The notes: a model not told the origin generated them from the letters alone. Shown: positions 1 through 7,259, counted from the stretch's first letter. The stretch: 9,903 nucleotides of DNA from an uncultured Oscillospiraceae bacterium (GCA_910584045.1 CAJTYO010000082.1:1-9903); one strand, 5' to 3'. Made by a program: numbers and translations.

Positions 1-571
1 CGTTCTCCCACACGCCCTTGAGGCGGCGGTACTGGCCGAAGAGGTAGCCGATCTCCCGACCGCCCACGCCCATATCGCCGGCGGGCACGTCAACGTCGGG
101 CCCGATGTAGCGGTAGAGAGCCGTCATGAAGCTCTGGCAGAAGCGCATGATCTCCGCATCAGACTTGCCGGCAGGATCAAAGTCGCTGCCGCCCTTTCCG
201 CCTCCGATGGGCAGACCGGTGAGACTGTTCTTGAAAATCTGCTCAAACCCCAAAAACTTGATGATACCGGGGTACACATTGGGCTGGAAGCGGATGCCGC
301 CCTTGTAGGGACCGATGGCCCCATTAAACTGGCAGCGGTAGCCAATATTGGTATGATAATTGCCGTTGTCGTCCATCCACACCACACGGAAGGTGAACAT
401 GCGCTCGGGCTCTACCATGCGATTGAGCAGGTCGGCCTTCTCATACTCGGGATGCTTGTCCACCATCGGGGCGATGGAGGTCAGGACCTCCTCCACGGTC
501 TGCACAAACTCAGGTTCATTGCCGTGTTTCTTCTTGACGTTCTCGATCACACTTGCGACGTAGGCATTCAT
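1..571 (-). CDS. gdhA: NADP-type hexameric glutamate dehydrogenase, N-terminal 190 residues (partial)
   Basis: Catalyses reversible reductive amination of 2-oxoglutarate to glutamate in the cytoplasm. The visible part is the N-terminal substrate-binding domain. Three lysines sit in the family's substrate pocket motifs: K90 in GPYKGGIRF, K114 in FEQIFKNSLTG and K126 in PIGGGKGGSDFDP. The catalytic aspartate is D166 in PAGDMGVGGRE. Spacing matches C. symbiosum GDH (K89, K113, K125, D165) with a shift of one. The family is usually about 445-450 residues, so the nucleotide-binding domain lies off the left edge. The start at 571 is chosen because AGGAGG lies 9 nt upstream (581-586) and the protein begins as the family does. 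It follows the arginine operon on the same strand, after a terminator, and supplies or consumes glutamate, the first substrate of that pathway. Cofactor preference (NADP or NAD) cannot be read from the visible part. Confidence 0.97.
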   Translation of the reverse strand, partial: MNAYVASVIENVKKKHGNEPEFVQTVEEVLTSIAPMVDKHPEYEKADLLNRMVEPERMFTFRVVWMDDNGNYHTNIGYRCQFNGAIGPYKGGIRFQPNVYPGIIKFLGFEQIFKNSLTGLPIGGGKGGSDFDPAGKSDAEIMRFCQSFMTALYRYIGPDVDVPAGDMGVGGREIGYLFGQYRRLKGVWEN

Positions 572-638
572 AGGGTTTTTCCTCCTCAAATTTGCAGAGC
601 GGGCAGGATAGCGCCCCGCCTCCACTCCATCTACTGCC

Positions 639-667
639 ATACTACCATCTTTTGGCTGAAAAAACAA
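639..667 (-). promoter_or_regulatory. Candidate gdhA promoter
   Basis: Read on the minus strand, TTGTTT (667-662) is followed after 17 bp by TAGTAT (644-639). Both boxes are moderate matches to the sigma-A consensus with ideal spacing, which would start transcription near 632 and give a leader of about 60 nt. The -35 box lies inside the T-run of the upstream terminator, so promoter and terminator share bases. The leader contains a short GC hairpin (GCGGG and CCCGC arms, about 600-618) ahead of the ribosome binding site. No start-site data; inference from sequence only. Confidence 0.45.
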
Positions 668-687
668 CCAGATTTCTTGTGAAATCT
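656..687 (-). terminator. Intrinsic terminator ending the arginine operon
   Basis: On the minus strand AGATTTC (687-681), loop ACAA, GAAATCT (676-670) form a perfect 7-bp stem. It is followed by GG and then TTGTTTTTTC, a clear T-run. It sits 27 nt after the stop codon of the pseudouridine synthase gene and before gdhA. The stem is AU-rich, so termination may be partial, but the layout is standard. Confidence 0.75.
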
Positions 688-713
688 CTGCGCAAAACGT
701 GAAATTTTCCAGC

Positions 714-1391
714 TCATTTTTGTGCATAACAGCCAGACGGCCACTCCTTCCGGAGCTCCGCAGCGGCCTCCTCCCCGAATGCGGTCCAGCAGTCACCCAT
801 GGGCGGGGCGGAAAAAACGCGCATATTCCCGCCCGCCATGGGAAAGGCGAGCAGGGCGCTCCACAGCGCCAGCTCTCCCCCTCCCCCGCCGTATTTGCCG
901 TCCCCCAGCAGAGGGAGGCCCCGGCTGGCGAACTGTACGCGGATCTGGTGCGTGCGCCCTGTGTGCAGACGCACCCGCACCAAGCTCAACCCCTCCCGCT
1001 CCGCCGCCACCCGGTATGCCAGGCTTGCCTCCTTTACGCCGCCCCGCACCCGATACACAACAAAGCTCTTGTTCCTCGTCCTGTCATGGAGCAGCAGATC
1101 CCTGAAGCCTCCCTCTCTCTCCTCAGGGCAGCCCCGGATCACGCAGAGATACTCCTTGCGGAACTCCCCACGAGACAGGGCAGCAGACAGCACCCCTGCA
1201 GCCTGTCCGGTCTTGGCATAGACCATCACGCCGCCCGCATCCCGGTCCAGACGGTGGACAGGAAAGATGCCACAGCCCAGCTGCTCCCGCAGCAGCGCCG
1301 GCATACTGCTGCCGGGGCCGTCCTGGCTCAAAATCCCCGGCGGTTTGAGACAAACCGCCAGGGATTTATCCTGAAACAAAACCGGTATCAT
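714..1391 (-). CDS. RluA-family RNA pseudouridine synthase, single-domain type
   Basis: Isomerises uridine to pseudouridine in rRNA or tRNA; the target base cannot be predicted. Length is 225 residues with only the catalytic domain: there is no N-terminal S4 RNA-binding domain. The catalytic motif HRLDRDAGG spans residues 46-54 with nucleophile D49. The second family motif, HTGRTHQIRVQ, is at 143-153, followed by the LLGDGKYG turn (161-168). The C-terminus after about residue 170 is short and glycine/alanine-rich. The start at 1391 is chosen because translation in this frame aligns with the family from MIPVLFQDKSLAV, and because its ATG overlaps the argD stop as ATGA, a 4-nt overlap typical of coupled genes. 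No Shine-Dalgarno sequence lies just upstream, which also fits coupling. The reading frame stays open further upstream inside argD, but that extension looks like read-through of argD in another frame. It is the last gene before the operon terminator. Confidence 0.9.
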   Translation of the reverse strand: MIPVLFQDKSLAVCLKPPGILSQDGPGSSMPALLREQLGCGIFPVHRLDRDAGGVMVYAKTGQAAGVLSAALSRGEFRKEYLCVIRGCPEEREGGFRDLLLHDRTRNKSFVVYRVRGGVKEASLAYRVAAEREGLSLVRVRLHTGRTHQIRVQFASRGLPLLGDGKYGGGGGELALWSALLAFPMAGGNMRVFSAPPMGDCWTAFGEEAAAELRKEWPSGCYAQK

Positions 1392-2566
1392 TTCATTACA
1401 CGGGCCATGATCTCCAGTCCTCTTTCGATCTCCTCCTTGGAGATCACCAGAGGGGGCAGCAGCCGCAAGGTGTCCGCTCCTGCGGTGAGGCAAAGCAGCC
1501 CTTCGTCCATAAGCCGATCCTTCAGCTCCCTGTGGGACATCCCCTGCACCCCCACGCCGATCATCAGCCCCATGCCCCGGATGCCGGATACATAGGAACT
1601 CTTTAGGGCGGCAATGCCATTGCGGAGATATTGCCCCTTCTCCTTTACATTCTCCAGAAAATCAGGGCTCAGCGTATCCAGCACCACATTAGCGGCGGCG
1701 GCGGCCACAGGATTGCCGCCGAAGGTGCTGCCGTGGTCCCCGGCCCGCAGGACGTTGCGGCACTTCTCATTGACCATAAACCCGCCGAAGGGCAGTCCCC
1801 CGGCAATACCCTTGGCGAAAGTCGCCACATCCGGCTGAACGCCAAACTGCTGATAGGCAAACAGCGTACCCGTCCGTCCCACGCCGGTCTGGACTTCGTC
1901 AATGAGCAGCAGCCAATCCTTTTCGGCGCACAGCTCAGCCACAGCCCGGACATAGTCCGCCTCCAGCGGATTCACGCCGCCCTCCCCCTGGATGAGCTCC
2001 ATCATCACACCGCACACATCGTCACCGGCGGCGGCTAAGAGGCTGTCCATATTATTTGCCTCCGCATAGCGAAACCCCTCGGTGAAGGGAAAGAAGAACT
2101 CGTGGAAATGGTCCTGTCCCGTGGCTTTCAAAGTAGTGATAGTCCGCCCATGGAAGGAATTTTTCAGGGTGATAATGGCCGCCCGCCCTTCTCCGTACTT
2201 CTCGTAGGAGTATTTGCGGGCCAGCTTGATCATGCCCTCGTTAGCCTCCGCGCCGGAGTTGCCGAAAAAGACGGCGGACATGCCCGCCGCAGGGACCAGC
2301 TTGGACGCCAGCCTTGCATAAGGCTCTGTATAAAAGAGGTTGGAGATGTGGCCCACCTTCATAGCCTGGTCATAGACGGCCCTTGCCCACGTCTCATTGG
2401 CGTAGCCCAGTGAGCAGACGCCTATGCCGGAGGTAAAGTCAATGTACTCCTTGCCCCCGGCGTCCCAGAGGGTGGCGCCCTTGCCGTGGTCGATGGCGAT
2501 TTGATTTCTTCCGTAGGTCTGAAGGACATATCCCTCATCAAGGGCCTTGATTTCGTTAAAATTCAT
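1388..2566 (-). CDS. argD: Acetylornithine aminotransferase
   Basis: PLP enzyme that converts N-acetylglutamate 5-semialdehyde and glutamate to N-acetylornithine and 2-oxoglutarate. Length is 392 residues, normal for ArgD. Class-III aminotransferase signatures are present in order: FGNSGAEANEGMIK (101-114) binding the PLP phosphate, SFHGRT (137-142), LLIDEVQTGVGRTG (220-233) with D223 contacting the pyridine nitrogen, and the Schiff-base lysine K252 in TFAKGIAGGLPFGG. The sequence is closer to ArgD than to ornithine or GABA aminotransferases, and the operon setting supports this; a dual role in succinyl-diaminopimelate transamination, known for some ArgD proteins, is possible. The start at 2566 has GAAGGGA about 9-15 nt upstream, a weaker ribosome binding site than its neighbours have. 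It lies 74 bp after argB, the widest gap inside the argH-argD block, and overlaps the following pseudouridine synthase gene by 4 nt. Confidence 0.95.
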   Translation of the reverse strand: MNFNEIKALDEGYVLQTYGRNQIAIDHGKGATLWDAGGKEYIDFTSGIGVCSLGYANETWARAVYDQAMKVGHISNLFYTEPYARLASKLVPAAGMSAVFFGNSGAEANEGMIKLARKYSYEKYGEGRAAIITLKNSFHGRTITTLKATGQDHFHEFFFPFTEGFRYAEANNMDSLLAAAGDDVCGVMMELIQGEGGVNPLEADYVRAVAELCAEKDWLLLIDEVQTGVGRTGTLFAYQQFGVQPDVATFAKGIAGGLPFGGFMVNEKCRNVLRAGDHGSTFGGNPVAAAAANVVLDTLSPDFLENVKEKGQYLRNGIAALKSSYVSGIRGMGLMIGVGVQGMSHRELKDRLMDEGLLCLTAGADTLRLLPPLVISKEEIERGLEIMARVMK

Positions 2567-2600
2567 AAAAGCTCATTCCCTTCAAAAACAGAGTATAAAA

Positions 2601-2640
2601 GGATGCGAAAAGACCTTTTGCCATTTTCAGGAGCGCATCC
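2601..2640 (-). repeat. Inverted repeat between argB and argD, possible RNA hairpin
   Basis: GGATGCG (2640-2634 on the minus strand) and CGCATCC (2607-2601) form a perfect 7-bp stem around a 26-nt loop. Inside it AAAA and TTTT next to the right arm can add a second 4-bp helix after a 6-nt bulge. The left arm starts at the first base after the argB stop and the right arm is followed by TTTTAT. It could be a weak attenuating terminator, an mRNA end-stabiliser or a processing site that lowers argD relative to argB. Its effect is inferred. Confidence 0.4.
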
Positions 2641-3504
2641 TCACCAGATCATCGTCCCAATTCCCGCGTGGGACAACACTTCAATCAGAATGGAGTGGGG
2701 AATCCGCCCGTCCAGAATATGGGTTCGCCGGACGCCGTTTTCGACGGCGTCCACGCAGCAGTCCACCTTGGGAATCATTCCCCCGGAGATGATTCCCTGG
2801 GAGACAAGACCCGGCACATCCGGCAGCCGCACCTGGGAAATCAGCGTATCCTCGTCATTCCTGTCCCGCAGCAACCCTCGGATGTCCGTCAGCAATATCA
2901 GCTTTTCCGCTCCCACCGCTATGGCTATCTTTGCCGCCGCCGTGTCCGCGTTGACGTTGTAGCTGGTCTCCTCGTCGGTCCCCTGGGCCACTGTGGAGAT
3001 CACCGGAATGAAATCGTTATGAATCGCGTCTTGAATCACCTTGGGATTGACCTCGGTGATGTCTCCCACCAGTCCGTAGTCCACACCGTCCTCCTGCCGC
3101 CGCACCGCCCTGAGCATTCCGCCGTCCAGGCCGCACAGACCAACCGCCTGCCCGCCCGCCCGATTGAGCGTGGCCACCAGGTTCTTGTTCACCTTGCCGC
3201 ACAGCACCATCTGCACGGCCTCCATGGTTTCCTCGTCTGTGTAGCGCAGGCCGTTTACAAACCGGCTATCCTTGCCCGTCTTCTTCAGCAGCTCGTTGAT
3301 CTCCGGTCCGCCGCCGTGGACCACCACTACATGGATACCCACCAGCCGCAGCAGGATAATATCGCTGATGACCGCCCGGCGAAGCTCCTCAGAAACCATG
3401 GCGTTGCCGCCGTATTTGATGACGACCGTCTTCCCGTAGTACCGCTGGATGTAGGGCAGCGCCTCCACCAGTACCTGAGCCCTGTCGCTGTGATTGAGAT
3501 TCAT
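2641..3504 (-). CDS. argB: N-acetylglutamate kinase, probably arginine-inhibited type
   Basis: Phosphorylates N-acetyl-L-glutamate with ATP, the second step of ornithine synthesis. Length is 287 residues. Motifs of the amino acid kinase fold: KYGGNAM with K30, VVVHGGGPEIN (60-70), NVNADTAAAKIAI with D187, LTDIRGLLRD (205-214) and GGMIPKVD with K246, matching the catalytic lysines and aspartate of E. coli ArgB. It has an N-terminal helix of about 20 residues before the first strand (ALPYIQRYYGK) and a C-terminal EVLSHAGIGTM segment. These features mark the hexameric, arginine-sensitive class and are absent or different in the shorter E. coli enzyme. The start at 3504 has AAGGAG just upstream, which overlaps the argJ stop (TAAGGAG). 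An in-frame extension further upstream runs back through argJ and is not credible. Together with argJ it places feedback control at this step. Confidence 0.96.
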   Translation of the reverse strand: MNLNHSDRAQVLVEALPYIQRYYGKTVVIKYGGNAMVSEELRRAVISDIILLRLVGIHVVVVHGGGPEINELLKKTGKDSRFVNGLRYTDEETMEAVQMVLCGKVNKNLVATLNRAGGQAVGLCGLDGGMLRAVRRQEDGVDYGLVGDITEVNPKVIQDAIHNDFIPVISTVAQGTDEETSYNVNADTAAAKIAIAVGAEKLILLTDIRGLLRDRNDEDTLISQVRLPDVPGLVSQGIISGGMIPKVDCCVDAVENGVRRTHILDGRIPHSILIEVLSHAGIGTMIW

Positions 3505-3514
3505 GGCATACTCC

Positions 3515-4756
3515 TTATGTGCGGTAATCTCCGTTGATCTTGATATAGTCATAGGTGATGTCGCAGCCCCAGCAGGTACAGCTCTCGTCACCCTCGGCCA
3601 TAGCGATGTCGATGTCCACCTCGTCCTCGCTGAGAATTCTCTTCGCCAGGTCCTCGTCAAAATCCAGGCCCCTGCCGTTCCGACAGACCAAAATCTCCCC
3701 AGCCTCGGAGGCAAAGGATACGTCCACCTTCTCCGGGTCGAACCTCTCCCCCGAGTAGCCCATGGCGCACAGAACCCGCCCCCAGTTGGCGTCACAGCCA
3801 AAAATGGCGGCCTTTGTCAGGGTGGAGGAGACGACGGATTTTGAGATGATCTCCGCCTGCTCCTCGCTCGCCGCGCCCCGGACGGTGCAGGTGATGAGGT
3901 GCTTGGCCCCCTCCCCGTCCTTCGCCATGGACCGGGCCAGCATATAGCAGATTTCGTGGAGCTTCATGACAAAGTCCACATAGTGGTCGTTCTCCTCGGT
4001 GATCTCCTTGTTTCCTGCCAGACCGTTGGCCAAAATACAGCAGGTGTCGTTGGTAGAGGTGTCCCCGTCCACGCTGATGCGGTTGAAGGTGGTCCGCACC
4101 ACCTCCTCCAGGGCCGCCTGGAGCATTTCCTGAGAAATGGCGCAGTCAGTGGTCAGGAAGCACAGCATCGTACCCATATTGGGGTGGATCATGCCGCTGC
4201 CTTTGGCAATGCCGCCGATATGGACCTCCTTACCGCCGATAATGACCTTCCCGGCAAATTCCTTCTTCACCGTGTCTGTAGTCATGATGGCATGGGCCGC
4301 CCCGTCGCTGCCCTCCGCACTGTGCTCCAGCAGACCGTACAGCTCCGGCATACCTTTCTCGATGACATCCACCTTCAGCGTCTGCCCGATGACCCCGGTG
4401 GAGGCCACCAGCACCTCCTCCGGCGCACAGCCAATAGCCTTTGCCGCCGCCGCGCACATCTTCTCCGCGTTCTCCTCCCCCCGGGGGGCGCAGGCGTTGG
4501 CGTTGCCGCTGTTGGCGACGACAGCCCGGACCCTGCCGTGGGCCAGATGGTCCTTCGTCACATGGATGGGGGCCGCCTGCACCACGTTTTTAGTAAACAT
4601 AGCCGCCGCCGTGCAGGGCGCGTCGGAGACGATCAGCGCCACGTCCTTTTTCCAGACGGCGTGGGTCTTCACCCCCACATGGAGCCCTGCCGCCCGGAAG
4701 CCCTGGGCGGCGCACACGCCGCCGCTGATGGTGTTGAAATCGGTTTCCTTGCACAT
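3515..4756 (-). CDS. argJ: Bifunctional glutamate N-acetyltransferase / amino-acid acetyltransferase
   Basis: Transfers the acetyl group from N-acetylornithine to glutamate, closing the acetyl cycle; many homologues also make N-acetylglutamate from acetyl-CoA. Length is 413 residues, normal. The precursor self-cleaves before a threonine nucleophile; here the site is KGSGMIHPNMGTML with T196. Oxyanion-hole residues are in VASTGVIGQ (117-125). The C-terminal CTCWGCDITYDYIKINGDYRT matches the family end. The residue before the nucleophile is glycine (G195), where the commonest motif has alanine (MATML). The start at 4756 has AGGAG about 8 nt upstream, overlapping the argC stop (TAGGAG); the gap to argC is 11 bp and to argB 10 bp. 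Whether the acetyl-CoA activity is present cannot be told from sequence; no separate argA-type synthase is in the window. Confidence 0.96.
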   Translation of the reverse strand: MCKETDFNTISGGVCAAQGFRAAGLHVGVKTHAVWKKDVALIVSDAPCTAAAMFTKNVVQAAPIHVTKDHLAHGRVRAVVANSGNANACAPRGEENAEKMCAAAAKAIGCAPEEVLVASTGVIGQTLKVDVIEKGMPELYGLLEHSAEGSDGAAHAIMTTDTVKKEFAGKVIIGGKEVHIGGIAKGSGMIHPNMGTMLCFLTTDCAISQEMLQAALEEVVRTTFNRISVDGDTSTNDTCCILANGLAGNKEITEENDHYVDFVMKLHEICYMLARSMAKDGEGAKHLITCTVRGAASEEQAEIISKSVVSSTLTKAAIFGCDANWGRVLCAMGYSGERFDPEKVDVSFASEAGEILVCRNGRGLDFDEDLAKRILSEDEVDIDIAMAEGDESCTCWGCDITYDYIKINGDYRT

Positions 4757-4767
4757 GACTTTTTCTC

Positions 4768-5712
4768 CTATTTCACCAGCCCGGTCTCCTCTGGGAGACC
4801 CAGCATGATATTCATATTCTGTACCGCCGCGCCGCTGGCGCCCTTGCCCAAGTTGTCCAGCCGGGCGGCCAGCATCACCTGTTCCTTACTCCCGCAGACA
4901 AAAATCTGCAAATCGTTGGTCCCTGCCAAATTGTTGGAGCCGATATATCCGCACGCAGGCGCGTCGTCCGGCCGGACGGTTACAAACCGCGCTCCGGCGT
5001 AGAAATCCCGGTACATCCGCCGCAGGCTGTCCACGCTCTGTCCGCCCGCCAGCATATCCAGATACAGAGGCACGGTCACCACCATGCCCTGAGGGAAGTC
5101 GCAGATCATGGGCATAAAGACAGGTTTGCGCTTTAGACCGCAGGCCCGCATCATTTCCGGAATGTGCTTGTGCTCCAGCGTCACGGCGTAGTGCCGGGGA
5201 CCGGCCAGCTCCGCCTCCCGGTCCGTGCTCTCATACTGGGCGATGGCCTTTTTGCCGCCGCCGGTGTAACCGGAGACGGCGTGGCAGGTTACCGGCGCGT
5301 CCGGCGGCAGCAGTCCCCGGCGGACCAGCGGCGCGACCAGGGAGATGAACCCCGTGGCATAGCACCCCGGGTTGGCCACCCGCTTCGCCGTTCGGATCGC
5401 ATCCCGCTGCTCCACACCCAGCTCCGGGAAGCCGTAGGTCCATCCATCCGCCGTCCGGTGTGCGGTGGAGGCATCAATAATCCGGGTGCCGGGATTATCC
5501 ACCAGCTCCACCGCCTCCACGGCGGCGGCATCCGGCAGACAGAGGAACACCAGGTCCGCCTCGTTCATCAGCTTTTTTCGCTCAGCGGCATCCTTGCGCT
5601 TCTCCTCGTCGATGAGCAGGAGCTTCAAGTCCTCCCGGCCGGACAGACGGTCGTAAATCTGCAGGCCGGTAGTACCCTCCTTGCCGTCGATATAAATTAC
5701 AGGTTTATCCAT
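4768..5712 (-). CDS. argC: N-acetyl-gamma-glutamyl-phosphate reductase, short (type 2) form
   Basis: NADPH-dependent reduction of N-acetylglutamyl 5-phosphate to the semialdehyde. Length is 314 residues, shorter than the common form of about 345. The N-terminus IYIDGKEGTTGLQIYDRL (6-23) is a nucleotide-binding start of the kind I recall for the less common ArgC type, rather than the VGATGYTG type of the usual enzyme. Other landmarks are LPDAAAVEAV (59-68), DASTAHRT (80-87), the active-site cysteine C117 in ANPGCYATG, SGYTGGGKK (147-155) and the histidine pair in LEHKHIPEM (179-187). The start at 5712 overlaps the end of argH by 8 nt and follows the family start. Upstream in-frame codons would extend far into argH and are rejected. 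The stop TAG forms part of the argJ ribosome binding site. Subtype assignment is from memory of the alignment, not a search. Confidence 0.93.
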   Translation of the reverse strand: MDKPVIYIDGKEGTTGLQIYDRLSGREDLKLLLIDEEKRKDAAERKKLMNEADLVFLCLPDAAAVEAVELVDNPGTRIIDASTAHRTADGWTYGFPELGVEQRDAIRTAKRVANPGCYATGFISLVAPLVRRGLLPPDAPVTCHAVSGYTGGGKKAIAQYESTDREAELAGPRHYAVTLEHKHIPEMMRACGLKRKPVFMPMICDFPQGMVVTVPLYLDMLAGGQSVDSLRRMYRDFYAGARFVTVRPDDAPACGYIGSNNLAGTNDLQIFVCGSKEQVMLAARLDNLGKGASGAAVQNMNIMLGLPEETGLVK

Positions 5713-7090
5713 GGCGATGCTCCTCAATGAACTGTCGTAATTTCTCGATTTGCCGGCCGGTCTCCTCCGGAGCCGGGCCGCCGAAGCTCCTTCGCTGGCC
5801 CATACACGCCTCCAGACTGAGGGCCTCGTACACATCCTCTCTGAACAGGGGTGAGATGCTTTGCAGCTCCGGCAGGGTCAGCTCCTCCAGAAGCTTGCCG
5901 TTCTCGGTGCAGTAGTAGACCAGATTGCCCACCGTCGTATATGCGTCCCGGAAGGGCATCCCCTTCTTAGTCAGATAGTCGGCGCAATCGGTGGCGTTGA
6001 TGAACCCGCCTCCGGCAGCCCGGCGCATATTTTCCGGCAGCACCCGCATGGTGGCAATCATCCCCGCGAACACAGGCAGGCACATTTTCACCGTGTCCAC
6101 CGCGTCGAACACCGGCTCCTTATCCTCCTGCATGTCCTTGTTGTACGCCAGAGGCAGGCCCTTCATGGTGGTCAGCAGGCCCATCAGATGGCCGTAGATC
6201 CGCCCCGTCTTGCCCCGGACCAGCTCGGCCACGTCGGGGTTCTTCTTCTGAGGCATAATGGAGCTGCCGGTGGAGTAGGCGTCGTCCAACTCGATGAACT
6301 TAAACTCCCAGCTGCACCACAGGATGACCTCCTCGGCAAAGCGGCTGAGGTGCATCATCAGAATGGACAGATCGCTCAGCAGCTCCACGGCATAGTCCCG
6401 GTCGCTGACCCCGTCCAGGCTGTTAGAGCAGGGCGCGTCGAACCCCAGCAGACCGGCGGTCTGCCGGCGGTCAATGGGGTAGGTGGTGCCCGCCAAGGCG
6501 CCGCTGCCCAAGGGACAGACATTCATCCGCTTCCTGCAGTCCTGAAGCCGGGTCACGTCCCGCTTCAGCTGCTCGGCATATGCCAGAAGGTGCTGGGCGA
6601 AGGAGATGGGCTGGGCCCGCTGGAGGTGGGTATAACCGGGCATGACGGTCTGTCCGTGCTGTCCGGCCTGGTCCAGAAGGGCCTGCTGGAGGTCCAGAAT
6701 CTGCTCCATGATCTCATCGATCTCCCGTCGGAGGTAGAGACGCAGGTCCACAGCCACCTGGTCATTGCGGCTGCGGGCGGTGTGGAGACGCTTTCCCGCC
6801 TCGCCGATTTTTTCCGTCAGCAGTGCCTCCACGTTCATGTGGATGTCCTCATGATCGGCGGTAAATTCAATTTTTCCAGCCTCGATCTCCGCCAATATTT
6901 CGCTTAAGCCGGAGATAATCTGCGCCTTGTCCTCCATGGAAATGATGCCGCAGTCCGCCAGCATGGACGCATGGGCAATACTGCCCTCTATATCTTCCCG
7001 ATACAGACGGCAGTCAAATTGAATGGAGGAGTTGAAATCATTGACCAGACTGTCGGTCTCCTTGCGGAACCGTCCGCCCCATAGCTTCAT
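5705..7090 (-). CDS. argH: Argininosuccinate lyase
   Basis: Cleaves argininosuccinate to arginine and fumarate, the last step of the pathway. Length is 461 residues, normal for the fumarase/aspartase superfamily. It begins MKLWGGRF like most ArgH proteins. Key parts: HTARSRNDQVA (103-113), GYTHLQRAQP (152-161) with catalytic histidine H155, and the mobile-loop signature TGSSIMPQKKNPD (274-286) carrying the catalytic serine. The C-terminal RRSFGGPAPEETGRQI is typical. The start at 7090 is set by the conserved N-terminus; a GAGG-type ribosome binding site lies about 8-11 nt upstream. The frame is open for a further 56 codons upstream with a TTG, but that stretch is full of hairpins and unlike the family. 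It overlaps argC by 8 nt. No good promoter of its own is visible in the 210-bp gap after argG, so it probably depends on transcription from argG. Confidence 0.97.
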   Translation of the reverse strand: MKLWGGRFRKETDSLVNDFNSSIQFDCRLYREDIEGSIAHASMLADCGIISMEDKAQIISGLSEILAEIEAGKIEFTADHEDIHMNVEALLTEKIGEAGKRLHTARSRNDQVAVDLRLYLRREIDEIMEQILDLQQALLDQAGQHGQTVMPGYTHLQRAQPISFAQHLLAYAEQLKRDVTRLQDCRKRMNVCPLGSGALAGTTYPIDRRQTAGLLGFDAPCSNSLDGVSDRDYAVELLSDLSILMMHLSRFAEEVILWCSWEFKFIELDDAYSTGSSIMPQKKNPDVAELVRGKTGRIYGHLMGLLTTMKGLPLAYNKDMQEDKEPVFDAVDTVKMCLPVFAGMIATMRVLPENMRRAAGGGFINATDCADYLTKKGMPFRDAYTTVGNLVYYCTENGKLLEELTLPELQSISPLFREDVYEALSLEACMGQRRSFGGPAPEETGRQIEKLRQFIEEHRHG

Positions 7091-7112
7091 TGTTTTTTCC
7101 TCGTTTCTTCTT

Positions 7113-7137
7113 CTCAGCCCATCGGGCCGCTTCTGAG
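7113..7137 (-). promoter_or_regulatory. Hairpin just upstream of the argH ribosome binding site
   Basis: On the minus strand GCCC-GAT-GGGC makes a tight 4-bp stem, extended by CTCA and TGAG arms with a 6-nt bulge on one side. It ends about 12 nt before the argH ribosome binding site. A second possible stem, GTCCG with CGGAC, lies just upstream (about 7154-7177). The leader is structured; a role in controlling argH translation is inferred, and no named riboswitch class was recognised. Confidence 0.3.
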
Positions 7138-7220
7138 TGGCTTCCAGTGGATAGTCCGTGGCTCCGCGCCCCCGGACCCCGCAGCTGCTTTTGTCTGCTC
7201 TTTCCTTGCAAAAAGACAAT

Positions 7221-7247
7221 TTTACCCCGACAGGGGCAAACGCCCTG
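7221..7247 (-). promoter_or_regulatory. Two mutually exclusive hairpins, possible attenuator of argH
   Basis: Read on the minus strand, arm 1 is CAGGG (7247-7243), arm 2 is the TTTGCCCCTG stretch (7240-7231) and arm 3 is GGGGTAAA (7228-7221). Arm 1 can pair with CCCTG of arm 2 (5 bp, 7-nt loop). Alternatively TTTGCCCC pairs with GGGGTAAA (8 bp with one G-U, 4-nt loop TGTC). Both use the same C-run, so only one can form. The second hairpin is followed by ATTGTCTTTTT, which makes it look like an intrinsic terminator. No ligand, leader peptide or protein site was identified. Confidence 0.4.
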
Positions 7248-7259
7248 CGGCAACACAAA

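Noticed and set aside
1392..1493. Upstream extension of the pseudouridine synthase by 34 codons
   Set aside because: It lies wholly inside argD in another frame, has low-complexity composition and does not align with the family; the ATGA overlap start is better.
3899..5002. Long plus-strand open frame (367 codons) antisense to argJ and argC
   Set aside because: It mirrors the codon structure of GC-rich genes on the other strand, has no ribosome binding site or recognisable domain, and overlaps two well-identified enzymes.
5861..6907. Long plus-strand open frame (348 codons) antisense to argH
   Set aside because: Same cause: an open antisense frame in GC-rich coding sequence; the translation resembles no protein family.
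7091..7258. In-frame upstream extension of argH from a TTG, containing adjacent arginine codons
   Set aside because: ArgH proteins start at MKLWGGRF, the extension has no ribosome binding site, and the stretch is filled with terminator-like hairpins. Two adjacent arginine codons are too weak to claim a leader peptide.
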